DNA of 64,000 nt from Adenophora triphylla var. japonica (GCA_022495995.1 JAFEMH010006926.1:1-64000), one strand, 5' to 3'. Counted from the stretch's first letter, positions 11,395 through 22,569 are shown. Numbers and translations: made by a program. The notes: generated by a model from the sequence alone, not told the origin.

Positions 11395-12897
11395 ATGTCA
11401 ACACCTGAGAAGGGAATAGTGGGTCAGAAAACTGTGGCTGGAAGGAATCTTATTACACCAATGTCGGGGTATGGGAGTATAGGAATGGGCGGAGCGAGAG
11501 ATACTTCTTCCTCGCAGCAAATGATTCCGAAGGAGATGGAGCGAGATACTGGTGATGAAAGAGAGAGAAATGTAGTGCCGCCACCTCAAGAGGAGGAAGC
11601 AGAGAATGAGGAGGAAAGTTTGAGGATCCATAATAATTTGATCTTGCAATTGATTGAAAATAACAAGCGACTAAGAGCAATGAAGAAGAAGCCTACCCCA
11701 ATCCCGCAGGGTTTGTTAACAGTAGCAGTAGAAGGAAATAAGGGAACAAACAAGGAGGTAATTGTGGTGAATGATGAGCGGGAAAAGGAGGTGGAGCCTG
11801 AGAAGCCGAAGGAAACAGAGGCGAGAATAGAAGGGTCGCAAAAGCGGAAGGCAGGAGAGTACATGGAGAATGGACGAAAGATTAAAGTTTATCATTGGCC
11901 ACACACTTCCCAAGTGTCGTCTCTTTATTGTGAAGAAGAGGATGGTGATACTTCATCGAATGAAGGGGAAGATGGCGAGAAAGAGTTGAGAAGTTTCAAA
12001 GAGGGCGAGAAACCTAAGCCGGTAGAGAAGGGAAAGGGTGTAGGAGTTAGTCGTTTTGGAGAAGAGGATGGATTAAAGAGGCAGATGGCCGAGATGGCAA
12101 GAAGATTGGCTGAGTTGGAAAGGGGTAGTATAATTGACAATGAGAAGGACTCTTTCGTCGCCCCATTCGCTAAGTATATCCAGGAGGCCGAGCCAGCTCC
12201 GGATTTTCGTTTGCCCGCTCTATCCAAGTATGCCGGAGTAACTATCGCCAGAACTCATGTGGCGGGATTTGAAGTCACAATGGCGATATTGACTAAGGAC
12301 GACGCTTTGCTATGTAAGACCTTTGCTAGCACTTTAGAACTTCAAGCTTTGGATTGGTTTGTGCAGCTGCCTGTTAATTCCATATTGGGGTATCAAGACT
12401 TCAAGAGAAAATTTTTAGCAAGGTTTGGATCAGTGGGAGCTCAACCAGTAGTGCTACAGGAGTTGATTGGAATTAAGCAGAAGGCGGGAGAAGGCCTTGT
12501 CACTTATACAAACAGATTTTTGCTTATTGCCAATCAAATTTCGGAGATTGATCCCAAATATGTCATAATGATGTATATGTCGGGCCCGCTCGTCCGAATC
12601 TTTCAGAGGGAGTTAAGGATGAGGCTACCTGCGACTTTGAGCGAGTTGCACGAGCGAGTCAAGGCGTATTGTGGTGGTGAGGATATTGATGAAGGAACCT
12701 CTAACACTGGAAAGAAAAGTGTTAAGGATAGGATTGAATATGTGAAGGAAGGAAATGCAGCTCAAGGAGGAGGTAGAGGGAATTCACGCGCGGCGCAGAG
12801 GCGGAGGTCGCAATGGAGGCCGCAATGGAGGCCGCAATGGAGGTCGTGGAGTAAGAAGGATAGTGAGATTTACAAGATTGACTGCTACACCAAGTGA
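11395..12897 (+). CDS. gag: Gag of Tat element
   Basis: I place the start at ATG 11,395 (MSTPEKGIVG). The first 240 codons are charged and low-complexity. The capsid-like retrotransposon gag domain follows, with landmarks PFAKYIQEAEPAPDFRLP, LCKTFASTLELQALDWF, LGYQDFKRKFLARF and a final LSELHERVKAYCGGED. The frame stops at 12,897, after the Gly/Arg/Asn-rich linker that starts near 12,755. From there the better protein continues one frame over, with the nucleocapsid-like CNYHRDRGHDTDNC motif. The frame change could be a programmed shift or an inactivating indel. Gag would form the intracellular particle that packages element RNA. Confidence 0.85.
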   Translation: MSTPEKGIVGQKTVAGRNLITPMSGYGSIGMGGARDTSSSQQMIPKEMERDTGDERERNVVPPPQEEEAENEEESLRIHNNLILQLIENNKRLRAMKKKPTPIPQGLLTVAVEGNKGTNKEVIVVNDEREKEVEPEKPKETEARIEGSQKRKAGEYMENGRKIKVYHWPHTSQVSSLYCEEEDGDTSSNEGEDGEKELRSFKEGEKPKPVEKGKGVGVSRFGEEDGLKRQMAEMARRLAELERGSIIDNEKDSFVAPFAKYIQEAEPAPDFRLPALSKYAGVTIARTHVAGFEVTMAILTKDDALLCKTFASTLELQALDWFVQLPVNSILGYQDFKRKFLARFGSVGAQPVVLQELIGIKQKAGEGLVTYTNRFLLIANQISEIDPKYVIMMYMSGPLVRIFQRELRMRLPATLSELHERVKAYCGGEDIDEGTSNTGKKSVKDRIEYVKEGNAAQGGGRGNSRAAQRRRSQWRPQWRPQWRSWSKKDSEIYKIDCYTK

Positions 12898-14644
12898 AAT
12901 TTTGCGGGCTGTTGATTTGCCGCCAGCCTTTGAAATGAATGATCTAGGGAGGATTAATATGAACCAGTACTGTAATTATCATCGGGATAGGGGGCATGAT
13001 ACGGATAATTGCTATAATTTGAAGAAAGTTATTCAAGGGAAGGTTGAAAGAGGTGAGCTGCAGGAGTATGTATGGCAAGAGCCAAATGTGGCGGCTCAAG
13101 GAGGAAATGGCAACAGGAATGAAATTATGGTGATTCACGAGCCAACAAGTATTACTTGCTTAAGTAACCAGATCATGTCGCTATCTCATACTTGCCACAT
13201 TCCCGCCTATCCACCCAGTGAGGAAAGGATGATCAGTTTTTCTAGACGAGAATTGGCTTTAACTCCAAGCCATGGGTGCCAACCAATTGTGATTTCCATT
13301 GCTCCGGGGAACAGTATTTTGCATAGAGTATTGGTGGATTCAGGAGCTAGCCGAAACATCCTTTATTATGAAGCGTTCAAAAAGATGCGATATACAGAGG
13401 CTAATTTGGTGCCATATAAAGGATTTTTGGAGGGGTTTACAAACCACACTGTGCGGGTTAAGGGGACAATTTCTTTGGCGGTAGAAATAGGAGAGGACGA
13501 GAAGGTGAGAACTCGCACCGTGGAGTTTATGGTTATTGACTTAGTGTCGCCATACAATGCTATTGTAGGCATTCCCTTTATGCAAAGTTTTGAGATGGTG
13601 GTATCTATCCCGCATCAGCGGGTCAAATTTCCCACGGCAAAAGGAATAGCATGTTTGAAAAGCGAGGTGAAGGAAGTTATTCAGAAAAAGATTGAGATGC
13701 AAACAGTGGCTAGGGCGAATACGAGTTCACTTTCTACAGCCTTGACAGTGCGGGATGCAAGAATAAACATGATCACCGACTTAGGAGGATGTGAGAGTTG
13801 GGAGGAAACTGAAAGCATGAAAAATAAGTCGGCGATCATTGTTATTGAAGAAAAGGCAGAAGATGAAGTTGTGCAAGAAAGAAGTGAGGAGCGAGATATA
13901 GAGACAGAAATGATGCAGGTGAAATCAGAAAGGAATTTGATGGCGTTGTTGGTGATGCAAGCCGAGATGACATGGTCGAGATCCGCAGAATTTGTCAAGA
14001 TGAAGGAACCCCTTATTGAGGAGGTAGTAGATTCCGATAGTGAAGAATGTGATGAAGATATCATAGTAGAAACACCTGAGGGTGTGTCGCTTGCCGGGAG
14101 AGATAAGGGGGAAAGCAGCGACAAAAGAATAGAGAGACGTGTAGAGAAGAGAAAGGCGGCTGAAATGGAGGTAGATACATTGCAAATGCGGGATGAGCCG
14201 GATATTCAGGCGGCAGAAGAATTAGAGGAGGTAATTGTTAATGGCGAGTACCCAGAGCAGAAAGTTAAAATTGGGAAACAGTTGAAAAAGGATGAGCGGG
14301 ATATGTTGATTGATTTTTTGCGGGATAACATTGATGTATTTGCTTGGAGACCTGAGGATATATGTGGAGTTGATGAGAAGGTCGCCTTACACTGTCTGAA
14401 TGCCGATCCAAATGTAGAGCCCTTTAAGCAGAAGGTGAGATACTTGTCGGCAGAAAAGGAGAAAGCAGTGATTGGAGAGGTTGAGAAGTTATTGAAGGCG
14501 GGAATCATTGAAGAAATCACTTATCCAGTTTGGTTAGCTTGTCCAGTCATGGTGTTGAAGGCAAATAAGAAGTGGAGGATGTGCATAGACTTTACAGATT
14601 TGAATACGGCATGCCCCAAGGATTGTTATCCTTGCCGAAGATAG
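12755..14644 (+). pseudogene. pol: Nucleocapsid tail, protease and start of reverse transcriptase (Tat pol, part 1)
   Basis: This frame overlaps gag by about 140 bp. It opens in an RGG-like GGRNGGRNGG linker made by a 12-bp repeat, then the zinc-knuckle-like CNYHRDRGHDTDNC, then an aspartic protease (HRVLVDSGASRNILYY, active-site DSG near 13,335). A long acidic linker follows, then the reverse transcriptase N-terminal motif KAGIIEEITYPVWLACPVMV and KWRMCIDFTDLNTACPKD. The frame ends wrongly at 14,644: just after CPKDCYP the coding sense moves to the next frame, consistent with a one-base loss near 14,632. Confidence 0.85.
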
Positions 14645-15592
14645 ATAAATTGGTGGACTCCATTGCAGGACACAAGGTGTTTAGTTTTATCGACGCTTAC
14701 TCGTGGTATCACCGCATCAAGATGCTTGAAGAAGACAAGGCCAAAACAAACTTTCGAACTCCCCTTGGTAATTTTTGTTATAAAATGATGCCTTTTGGTT
14801 TGAAGAATGTCAGCGACATACCAAAGGATGGTCAATAAGATATTTAAATCGCAGATTGGAAGGAATGTTGAAGCTTATATTGATGATATGGTAATCAAAA
14901 CCAAGGGGGAGGATCATTTAGTGGATCTGGCTGAGACTTTTGAGAATTTGAGGAGAAATTCCATGAAGCTTAATCCAAGTAAGTGCACTTTTGGAGTAAC
15001 GGCGGGAAAGTTTTTGGGATTCTTGGTAAATCGCCGCAGTATAGAGGCAAATCCGGAGAAGATCCAGGCTTTAATAGATATGAAGTCGACTAGAACGATC
15101 CAAGAGATTCAAAGGTTGAATGGTAGGGTGATATCTTTGGGGCGGTTTGTGTCGCGTTCGGCTGAGAAATGTTTGCCGTTCTTCAAGGTGTTAAAAGGGG
15201 ATCAAAAAATTTCTTGGGATGAAAAGTGTGAAGAAGCATTTCATAAGATAAAGGAGTACTTGGGAAAGCCGCCAATCTTATGTAGCCCGAAGGAAGGAGA
15301 CCATTTATATGTCTGTCTGGCAGCTTCTGATCTAGCGGTTGCAGCGGTACTGATAAAGGAGGATGGCGGCATGCAAAAGCCGGTATATTATGTGTCAAAG
15401 GCGTTAAGTGAGGTAGAGGCGAGATACTTTAATGCGGAAAAATTGGCTTATGCTTTAGTGATTGCGATGCGGAAGTTGAGGGCCTATTTCTTATCTCATC
15501 CTGTTACTGTTTTGACCAATGTACCCTTGCGAAAGATTTTACAAATGTACTCGATTCAGCGGGAAGGCTCCTCAAATGGTCGATTGAGTTGA
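14633..15592 (+). pseudogene. pol: Reverse transcriptase core and Ty3-type RNase H (Tat pol, part 2)
   Basis: Two frames share this segment. The first (to about 14,810) has PKIDKLVDSIAGHKVFSFID and TPLGNFCYKMMPFGLKN. A break near 14,810-14,820 moves the sense to a frame holding YQRMVNKIFKSQIG, the catalytic box AYIDDMVIKT (14,874-14,903), LNPSKCTFGV and FLGFLVNRR. The connection and RNase H follow, with PVYYVSKALSEVEARY and YALVIAMRKLRAYF. Near 15,546 the sense shifts again and this frame closes at 15,592. The catalytic residues are present but the chain is interrupted twice. Confidence 0.85.
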
Positions 15593-16593
15593 CAGAGTTT
15601 GATATTCAGTATGAGACGAGAAAAGCCATTAAGGCTCAGGCGTTGGCAGAATTTATTCTCGAAACTTCATTAACTTATGAAAGAGAGGAGATAGAGACTC
15701 AGGGGGCCAAGAAGAGGAAGGCCAAGTCGCAGGACCCTGAGGTGGAAGAAGAGCGAGAAAGACCAGCAGGGTGTTGGGAGTTGTATGTTGATGGATCTTC
15801 AGCTAAAGACAAAGGAGGAGCTGGAATTTCGCTGAGTTCGTCAGAAAAGGATTGCACATACGAGAAAGCCCTGAGGTTTAAGTTCAACATGACAAACAAT
15901 CAGGCGGAATATGAGGCTTTAGTTGCGGGATTGGAATTATGCCGAGATATTGGAGTAAAGCAAATAGTCGCTCATTCTGATTCTCAATTGATTGTCAACC
16001 AATTAAAAGGTAGATATGGGGTAGTGAGTACAACTTTGGCGAAATATTGTGAAATGGTAAGGCAGATTTTGCAAAGCTTCGATTATTGGGAACTGGTGCA
16101 GATCGACAGAGAGAAAAATGAACGGGCCGACATGTTGAGTAAAGCTGCCTGTGACAAAATTGAAGAGTTGCCCAAGAAGGTGGTGGTGGAATTTGTTGAA
16201 GAGCCGACATATGACAGGCCGCTGATAATGGAGGTTGAAGTAGGTGAAAAAGATTGGGTAAGTGAAATGAAGGATTATTTGGGAAAAGAGGAGCTGCCTC
16301 AAGAAGAAGACAGGGCAAGGATAGTTAAGAAAATGTCGCCAAGGTTTACTGTGCAAGATGGGATCTTGTACCGCAAGTCTTTCTCGCGACCTTTGATGAG
16401 TTGTGTAGAGCCGGGCAAAGTTGATAATGTTTTGTTTGAAGTGCATGAGGGCGTTTGTGGGGGCCATCCAGGAGCAAGAACTTTGGCCAATAAAATCATG
16501 TTTCATGGGTATTACTGGCCAACATTGAAGAAAGATGCGGAAGAATACGTGAGGAAATGCGATCGCCGCTGGCCGACATGCCAACATTCCTAG
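15547..16593 (+). pseudogene. pol: Archaeal-type RNase H and integrase zinc domain (Tat pol, part 3)
   Basis: After the end of the Ty3-type RNase H (LTEFDIQYETRKAIKAQALA), a second RNase H domain begins: ELYVDGSSAKDKGGAG (first Asp), NNQAEYEALVAG (Glu), VAHSDSQLIVNQL (second Asp) and NERADMLSKAA (last Asp). Such an extra aRNH is characteristic of the Tat group. The integrase N-terminus follows with HEGVCGGHPGARTL and a CDRRWPTC zinc pair. The frame stops at 16,593; in the zinc-knuckle region near 16,565-16,590 the sense moves to another frame, so the integrase is cut from its core. Confidence 0.88.
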
Positions 16594-17488
16594 GCAACCT
16601 GCAACTGAACAGACACCAATTATAGCGGCTTGGCCTTTTGATATGTGGGGGATAGACCTTATAGGACCGTTCCCCAAGGCCAAAGGAGGAGCTCAGATGG
16701 TGGTGGTAGCTGTTGATTATTTCACTAAATGGATAGAGGCAAGGGCACTAACTTCTACCACTGAAGACCAAATTATCAGATTTGTAACGGAAGAAATCTG
16801 CTGTCGCCATGGAATGCCGCGAGCAATCATTTCTGATCACGGGCCACAATTCAGGAAGAAGTTTCATGGTTTTTGCGAGAATTTGAATATCAAGCATTGG
16901 CAGTCCGCAGTCTATAGGCCGCAGTGCAATGGGTAAGTGGAGGCCGCCAACAAGCAAGTTTTGGAGATTTTGTGTAAAAACTTAGAAAAAAGAGGAGGGG
17001 CTTGGTTGGAAGAATTGTCCACAGCTTTATGGTATGTTAGAACAACGGTGAAGGGATCGACTGGCGAGACAGCTTTCGCATTGACTTATGGTTCAGAAGC
17101 GATGGCTCCCGCTGAGATGGGTTTGCCTACCCATAGGGTAACTTATTATGACGAGATAATGAATGGCGACAGAAGATGCTTCGTGCTGGATTTGAGTGAT
17201 GAAAAGAGGCTTAGGGCGAGAATGAGAATGATCAATTATAAGCAGAGGATGAAGGCGCAGCACGACAAACGGGTGAATAAGAGGTCATTCAGCGTGGAGG
17301 ATTGGGTGTTGAGAAGCCACGAAGTTAAAGGAGCGACAGCGGGATTTGCCAAGCTTGACCCAAAATGGGAAGGACCCTTCCAGATTGCCAAGATTGTGCG
17401 AGAAGGGACGTATCATTTGAAGGAGGAAGGTGGCAAAGATGTCCCAAATGCATGGAGTGTGGATCATCTAAAGAAGTATTATCATTGA
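16594..17488 (+). pseudogene. pol: Integrase core and C-terminus (Tat pol, part 4)
   Basis: The DDE core is visible: MWGIDLIGPFPKAKGG (first Asp), RAIISDHGPQFRKKF (second Asp), and VEAANKQVLEIL (Glu). A TAA at 16,934-16,936 interrupts the core between the second Asp and the Glu where the family usually has Gln (a CAA to TAA change would do it). The C-terminal part, with HDKRVNKRSFSVEDWVL, KWEGPFQIAKIV and DHLKKYYH, is open to 17,488. This enzyme would insert element DNA in the nucleus; this copy cannot encode an intact one. Confidence 0.87.
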
Positions 17489-18736
17489 AGTGATAAGGGT
17501 AATTTGCCTATTTGAAATTATTCTTATTAAAGTATTTTTCATAGCAATTTTGATGAATTTATGAATTTTTCAATCATGAATGAAAGTCACTTTGAATGAA
17601 ATAAAAATACCTTGAATAGAAGATATATATGTTGAATATGCTTTGAATATAATGAAAGTATGAAATATCATTACTCATATTTATTTTGTTCGGATTAAAT
17701 CTTATGTTGTAATAATATTTGATTAGTCGCCAATAACATGGCAAGTAAGTCGCCTAGAGTAAAGTCGCCTAAAGACGACTTCACTTTTTCGATAGGAGTA
17801 TATGTGTATGGTGGTATCTCGCCAAAGGAAAGAAGGTAAAGAGTTTTTGATGAATTATCAAAACAATATTGGATGAATTATGAAAACAGGTGGATGAATA
17901 AAAGATGTGAGTCAAGGTAAGTCGTAAAATATCATGTGAAAGAAAGTCTACGGACTATAAATGATGTGAGTCAAGGTAAGTCGTAAAATATCATGTGAAA
18001 GAAATTCTACGGACTATAAAAGATGCGAGTCAGTCTACGGACTATAAAAGATGCGAGTCAGTCAATGGACTATAAAAGATGCGAGTCAGTCTACGGACTA
18101 TAAAAGATGCGAGTCAGTCCACGGACTATAAAAGATGCGAGTCAGTCCACGGACTATAAAAGATGTGAGTCAGTCTAAGGACTATAAAAGATGCGAGTCA
18201 GTTTAAGGGTTATAAAGATGAAAGTCTACGGGACTATAAAAATGAAAGTCGCCGGACTATAAATGAGGAAAAGTTCCATCTCGCCTTAAGGGCATGAACA
18301 TAAGTCGCTATGAAGGAGATTTTTATCTCGCTTGAAGGACAGGAAAAGAGGGTTTTTAAGGAAAGATATGAGGCAAAAAGAAGGAAATTATTCTAAGTGA
18401 GAAGCAAAGAAAGATCAAAAAAGAGTTAAAGTCAGCGACAAGATGAGTCGCATAACATGCATTGTAAGTAAAGTCGCCTAAAGACGAATTCACTTTTTCG
18501 ATGGGAGTATATGTGTATGGGGTACCTGTCATGAAAAAGGAGATTTTTGATGAACTATGAAAACAATTAATGATGAAACAAGTAAAGCATAAAAGTAAAG
18601 AGGCAAGCACAAAGGCCGCAAATGTACATTGTTTAAAGGCACGCAGGCCCCAAAAGAAAAGAAAGTAAATTGTTTAGCCACCAAGGCAAGTTACAAAAAT
18701 TGTTCAAAATAAACTAAGTATCAAAGTGGAAACAGG
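17489..18736 (+). repeat. Hypervariable repeat-rich spacer of Tat element
   Basis: The spacer between pol and the antisense gene holds an exact 28-bp tandem array (18,011 to about 18,234, eight units beginning GGACTATAAAAGATGCGAGT). Before it are two longer units that share GATGTGAGTCAAGGTAAGTC. A dispersed copy pair around AAGTCGCCTAAAGACGA also occurs, near 17,762 and 18,473, followed in both by CACTTTTTCGAT and GGAGTATATGTGTATGG. No coding frame. Such variable 3' regions are known in Tat-group elements. Confidence 0.85.
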
Positions 18737-21700
18737 TCAGACATTGGGTTCATTCGGCGGAACGACTTGAGTAGAGCTTGAAGTCGCTAAGGCAAGAGCT
18801 TTGGCATCATCCAATTGTTTATGCTTATGTTCAAGAAGATCGCCCCACAAAGCAACGACATTTGGATCTTGAACAGGAGGAGGTCTCCATGGAGACTTAC
18901 CCAATAAAGCGTCTTCCTCAGCAAGGTCGGTAAGTTCTTCTGGAGTGAAAGGAACCAGGGGATGGCCACGGCGACATACCTCGCTGAAAATCGGCTTTGA
19001 TCCCTAGTGGGCAAGTCGTTCAATTGTGATAGCGGGAATATCATTGATATCAGCTGCTGCGGCCGGCATAACTTGAAGAGAAGTCTGGTTCCCAATATCA
19101 GCAATGTCATCGGTCAATTGAGCCACATCAGCATTAAGAGAAGTAATTTCTGCGACCTTCCCAGTCAACTCTTCTTTCAGTTTAGTAATTTCGTCTTGGA
19201 AAGATTGAATGTCGGCTGCATGAGTTTCTTTTAAGGTCTCATTCTCGCTCCTCAACTTGGTGGCATTCTCTTTAGCAGAATTGAGTTCAGTGGTAGCATT
19301 GGTGAGATCAGATTTAGCGGCATTAAGATCAGTAAGGGTATGGTCAAGTTGATTCTGGGAAGTAGCCAAGTCAGTCTTCAATTTGTCGCGCTCTCCCTCC
19401 AAGTTTTTGATCGTAGCTTCCCGCCTTGCGACTCTACCCCTAAGGGTCTCTTTATCGCGCTTCAAAATTTGGTTTGTAGCCTTTAAGCTCGTTGATTCAT
19501 TATCAAGACGAGTATTTTGCTCGCTGATACCCATGATAGAAGCTCCAAGCTGAAAAAGGTAACAAGGGAAAGTTAAAAAGCAACAGAAAATAAGGGTAAT
19601 ATTAATCAAGGAAAGTAAGAGCAACGTACCAATGAAAAATAAAGTCCAGCCTGACAAGCGGCATGGTCGGGATCCATGTGGGCGACATGTTGAACTTGAA
19701 GTTCATCACTAGCTCTAATCAAGGCCGAGCTACCCAACATACATTCTTCCGCGCTGCGAGTTTCTTCAATCAGTCCTTTTATGCGGGGAACTTTAGCAAT
19801 CTCTTTACTGAGTTCGAAAAGCCCTGCAAAATCAATGGGCTTCGAAAAGTTTTCTTGAAGCCAGCTTGGGGAAGGAAGAGCAGAAGAAATATTTGGGTCG
19901 CGAGGAGTTGAAGGAGAATTAGAGACATTGGTAAGGTCGCAAATTTCCATGTTGGTGGAAGGAGGAATTTCAGTTTGATTGGGTTCAACAACATTTACTT
20001 CCAAAGTGGGAGAATTAGATGGAACAGGGTCAGAAGGGAAAACCTCAACATTTTCTGGCTCAGGGGCGACATTAGTTTGCGGGATGACATTGGGTGTGAC
20101 ATCGATATCAGTAGATGGTGAGATAGAAACTGGTGGGAGATTAGCTTCAGCGGATGGAGGAGCTGAGACGGCGACAGGATTTGGTGGGGTGATTTCTTGA
20201 GAAGGAGGGGCGACATTTGTTGACACAGAAGCGATTCTTTTTTGTCGTTTGGCACGGGCAGCTGGGTTAGTGGGCCTAGCTCTGCCCTTAGCTGTGTTTT
20301 GAGCTCTTTCCAAGGCTATTTCTTCAGTGTCTTTTCCATCGCGAGAAATTGGCAGAGGAAGATTGTCGGGAAGAAGAGCAAGGGCAATGTCGCGAGCATT
20401 GGCCATTTGTTTTCTTCTTTTGTCGGTTTCCAGGTTGGCAGCTTGGCGACTATCCATTGATTTGGCACGATGATCTGAAAGCAAATAAAAGGAAGTCAAG
20501 AGTTATAGTAATTCAAATGTGAGCCAAAGTAAAGAAAGAATAAGGTTAAAAAGGAAACATACAAAGAGCAGTATTCATTGCGGTACAGTTACGAGTACCC
20601 TTGCAGGACTGGCATTCATGAGCGTACTTGTTGCCAGAGTGTCGCTCCCATCCATCAAAGTAAACATGGCTTATTGGAACCCGGGGTAGGATGCGAGGCA
20701 AGTTGTCAGCGAGACCAACTTGATCGAGTAACCCTCTATCTCGCAGAATGCCTCTCCAGGAGATGAGAGGTTGGGGTGTATCATCAGAAGAATTTTCGGG
20801 TAAGGCAACAAGGGCATGAATGGCGGCAGTAGAGGCATCTTTAGTTTCAATGTGGGGCTTGATAGGATGAAGGTCAGCGGGATGAGACCATCCAACGCGA
20901 GAGACAACGAAGAGGGGGTCGCTCATCCATTCATGAACTTTTGTAGGTAAAGGAGTGAGGACTTTGGGACCTCGATGATATTGGAGGGAAAGGCGAGTTT
21001 CCACTATCCCGCTGGAAAGTTTGTTAGTTTGCTTATATCCAGGAAATAAAGAAATTAAAGCAGTAACTGTGGGTTCCTTCCTCAGAGCTCGGCATATGGT
21101 AATGAAAGCGGTAATTATTCTTATGGCATTGGGATGAACTTCGGTTATCATGGCTTGGGCCTTATACAAGACTTCGCAAAGAAAAGGATCAAGGGGGATC
21201 CTAAGGCCGGCTTTGAGTTGGGAAGGGAAGATTACTATGCCCTCCCTCATCTCTCTTAAGTGGGCAAGGGAGGTATCTCCCTGATAATCAGAAATGCGGT
21301 ATATTGAACTATCAATGTGGTAAAGTCTATGCCAATCAGTGATGGGGTTAGGAGTAAGGGAGCTTGTGTCTGGTGCAAGGGAAGATCCCGCCTCAGCATG
21401 AGCGGGATTGGTAAAAGAGGTACCTTCATAAAGATTGAGATTTTGAACCCCGGTGGAAGGGGGATTGCTGGAAGTCGCCGCGGGAGAAGATGTCGCTTGA
21501 TCAGTCATTTCTCGAGAATCACTGGAAGAAGAAGAAGATAGGATAGATTTATAATGTGTTCTACGTTTGGAAAAAGGGTCAGCGACACAATGAGATTCGG
21601 ATGAGTCGCTTAAATTGGGGTCATATTTATCTTTGATAAACCTGACCAATTCTCTGTGGGAAGTGAAAATATGAGACATAGGGGCTGAAGGGGAAAGTAA

Positions 21701-21883
21701 AAAGCGACCTTTGTTTTCAAGGGAATTAATAATTGAAGGATCTACCCAGTTTTCAACCAACAACCTAATTATGTCGGCCTTGGGCAGTCTTGCCCAAGTA
21801 GTTTGCAGGCGCCTATATAAGCCGCCTGAAACTTGACATCTTCCGTACCTAACCCGCCTAGCACAGTTTTTGTATCTCGCCAT
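18737..21883 (-). CDS. Spliced antisense gene of Tat element (gypsy-type transposon domain plus coiled coil)
   Basis: Three minus-strand exons join in frame: 21,883-20,563, 20,474-19,630 and 19,549-18,737. Both introns are short (88 and 80 nt) with GT..AG ends: GTATGTTT..CTTTCAG and GTACGTTG..TTTTTCAG. Exon lengths 1321, 845 and 813 sum to 2979, exactly 993 codons. One TAG (19,004-19,006) interrupts the last exon; beyond it the same frame continues sensibly (FTPEELTDLAEEDALLGKSP) to TGA at 18,737-18,739. Exon 1 (codons 1-440) has a Ser-rich stretch and then LKAGLRIPLDPFLCEVLY and HPNAIRIITAFITICRAL, the core of the plant 'putative gypsy-type transposon' domain. Exon 2 (to codon 722) is basic, then Pro/Ser/Val-rich. 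Exon 3 is a long predicted coiled coil. The function is unknown; the family is recurrent in the antisense slot of Tat elements. ATG 21,883 sits in a good context (TTCATGGCG). Confidence 0.8.
19550..19629 (-). other. Intron 2 of antisense gene
   Basis: 80 nt, GTACGTTG donor and CTTTTTCAG acceptor, phase 0. It is T-rich on the minus strand, as plant introns are, and its removal joins GLYFSL to LGASIMGISEQN. Confidence 0.75.
20475..20562 (-). other. Intron 1 of antisense gene
   Basis: 88 nt, GTATGTTT donor and TTTGCTTTCAG acceptor on the minus strand, phase 1. Splicing replaces a short dead-end tail of exon 1 with a frame continuing HRAKSMDSRQAANLE. Confidence 0.75.
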
Positions 21884-22557
21884 GAAGGGTAGTTTGGGAA
21901 AAATTTTTATGGGACAAAGAGAAATACAAAGTACAAGGAATCAGACAAAAAGGGAAGATCAAAACTTGAAGGTTTAAAGAATGTGAAGGGTTTTTGAAAA
22001 AGTTACCTGATGAAGAGGAAAATCTTGGTCGAAAAATATGAAGAGTCACCGGTAAAGATGAACAGGCGCCGGAGTTAAGGGTCGAATCCTGGGGATTGAG
22101 GAATGATACACCAAATCACTTCCAAAATGGTCAAAGATGAGCAGAATAATGGTCAAGAAACAATTTTGGGGGAGTAATCAGTGAATAAACGGTGAAAAGT
22201 GAAGAAGAATCGTCGGAATCAAGGTTGGGGTTTGCCGGAATTTGGGAGAACTTGAGCAAGAATGAAGAAGAGTAAAAAGAGGAATGTGGGAAGTAATTTG
22301 GGTATTTATATGAGAGAGGGTTTAAGGAACTGATTGATGTGACGTTTGGGGTAAAAAATTTCAAATTTTCCCTCATAATTTGGCACGATTCCCAAATGAC
22401 GGCTCATTAAAATCTTAAGGGTTACCAGGAAAGAGACACGTGTATGGATGGGGATTTACAATGGAGTAGCTTCTTGAAGAAGGATCTGTATGTCGCAAGA
22501 TGGCGAAGAATTGAACATCATGTTTTTGGCGAGACCATAAATGAATCTCGCCATAAA
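21884..22557 (-). promoter_or_regulatory. Promoter and 5' leader region of antisense gene
   Basis: On the minus strand a TATAAATA box lies at 22,303-22,310, about 420 nt upstream of the ATG, with no other strong box in between. A CTTCATCAGGTAACTTT sequence near 22,010 could be a leader-intron donor. The region lies wholly inside the element, upstream of the antisense gene and outside the 3' LTR, so the antisense gene seems to carry its own promoter. Confidence 0.5.
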
Positions 22558-22569
22558 CTTAGGGGCTTC
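22558..22569 (+). other. Polypurine tract of Tat element
   Basis: CTTAGGGGCTTC directly precedes the TGATG start of the 3' LTR, the expected position for plus-strand priming. It is short and interrupted by pyrimidines. Confidence 0.6.

Noticed and set aside
13681..14124. 147-codon minus-strand ORF within Tat pol
   Set aside because: Shadow of the acidic linker in pol (Ser/Leu-rich complement), no splice or domain support, unlike the true antisense gene further on.
18011..18234. CRISPR-like periodicity of 28 bp
   Set aside because: Units are directly adjacent with no variable spacers, in a plant retrotransposon; it is a tandem minisatellite.
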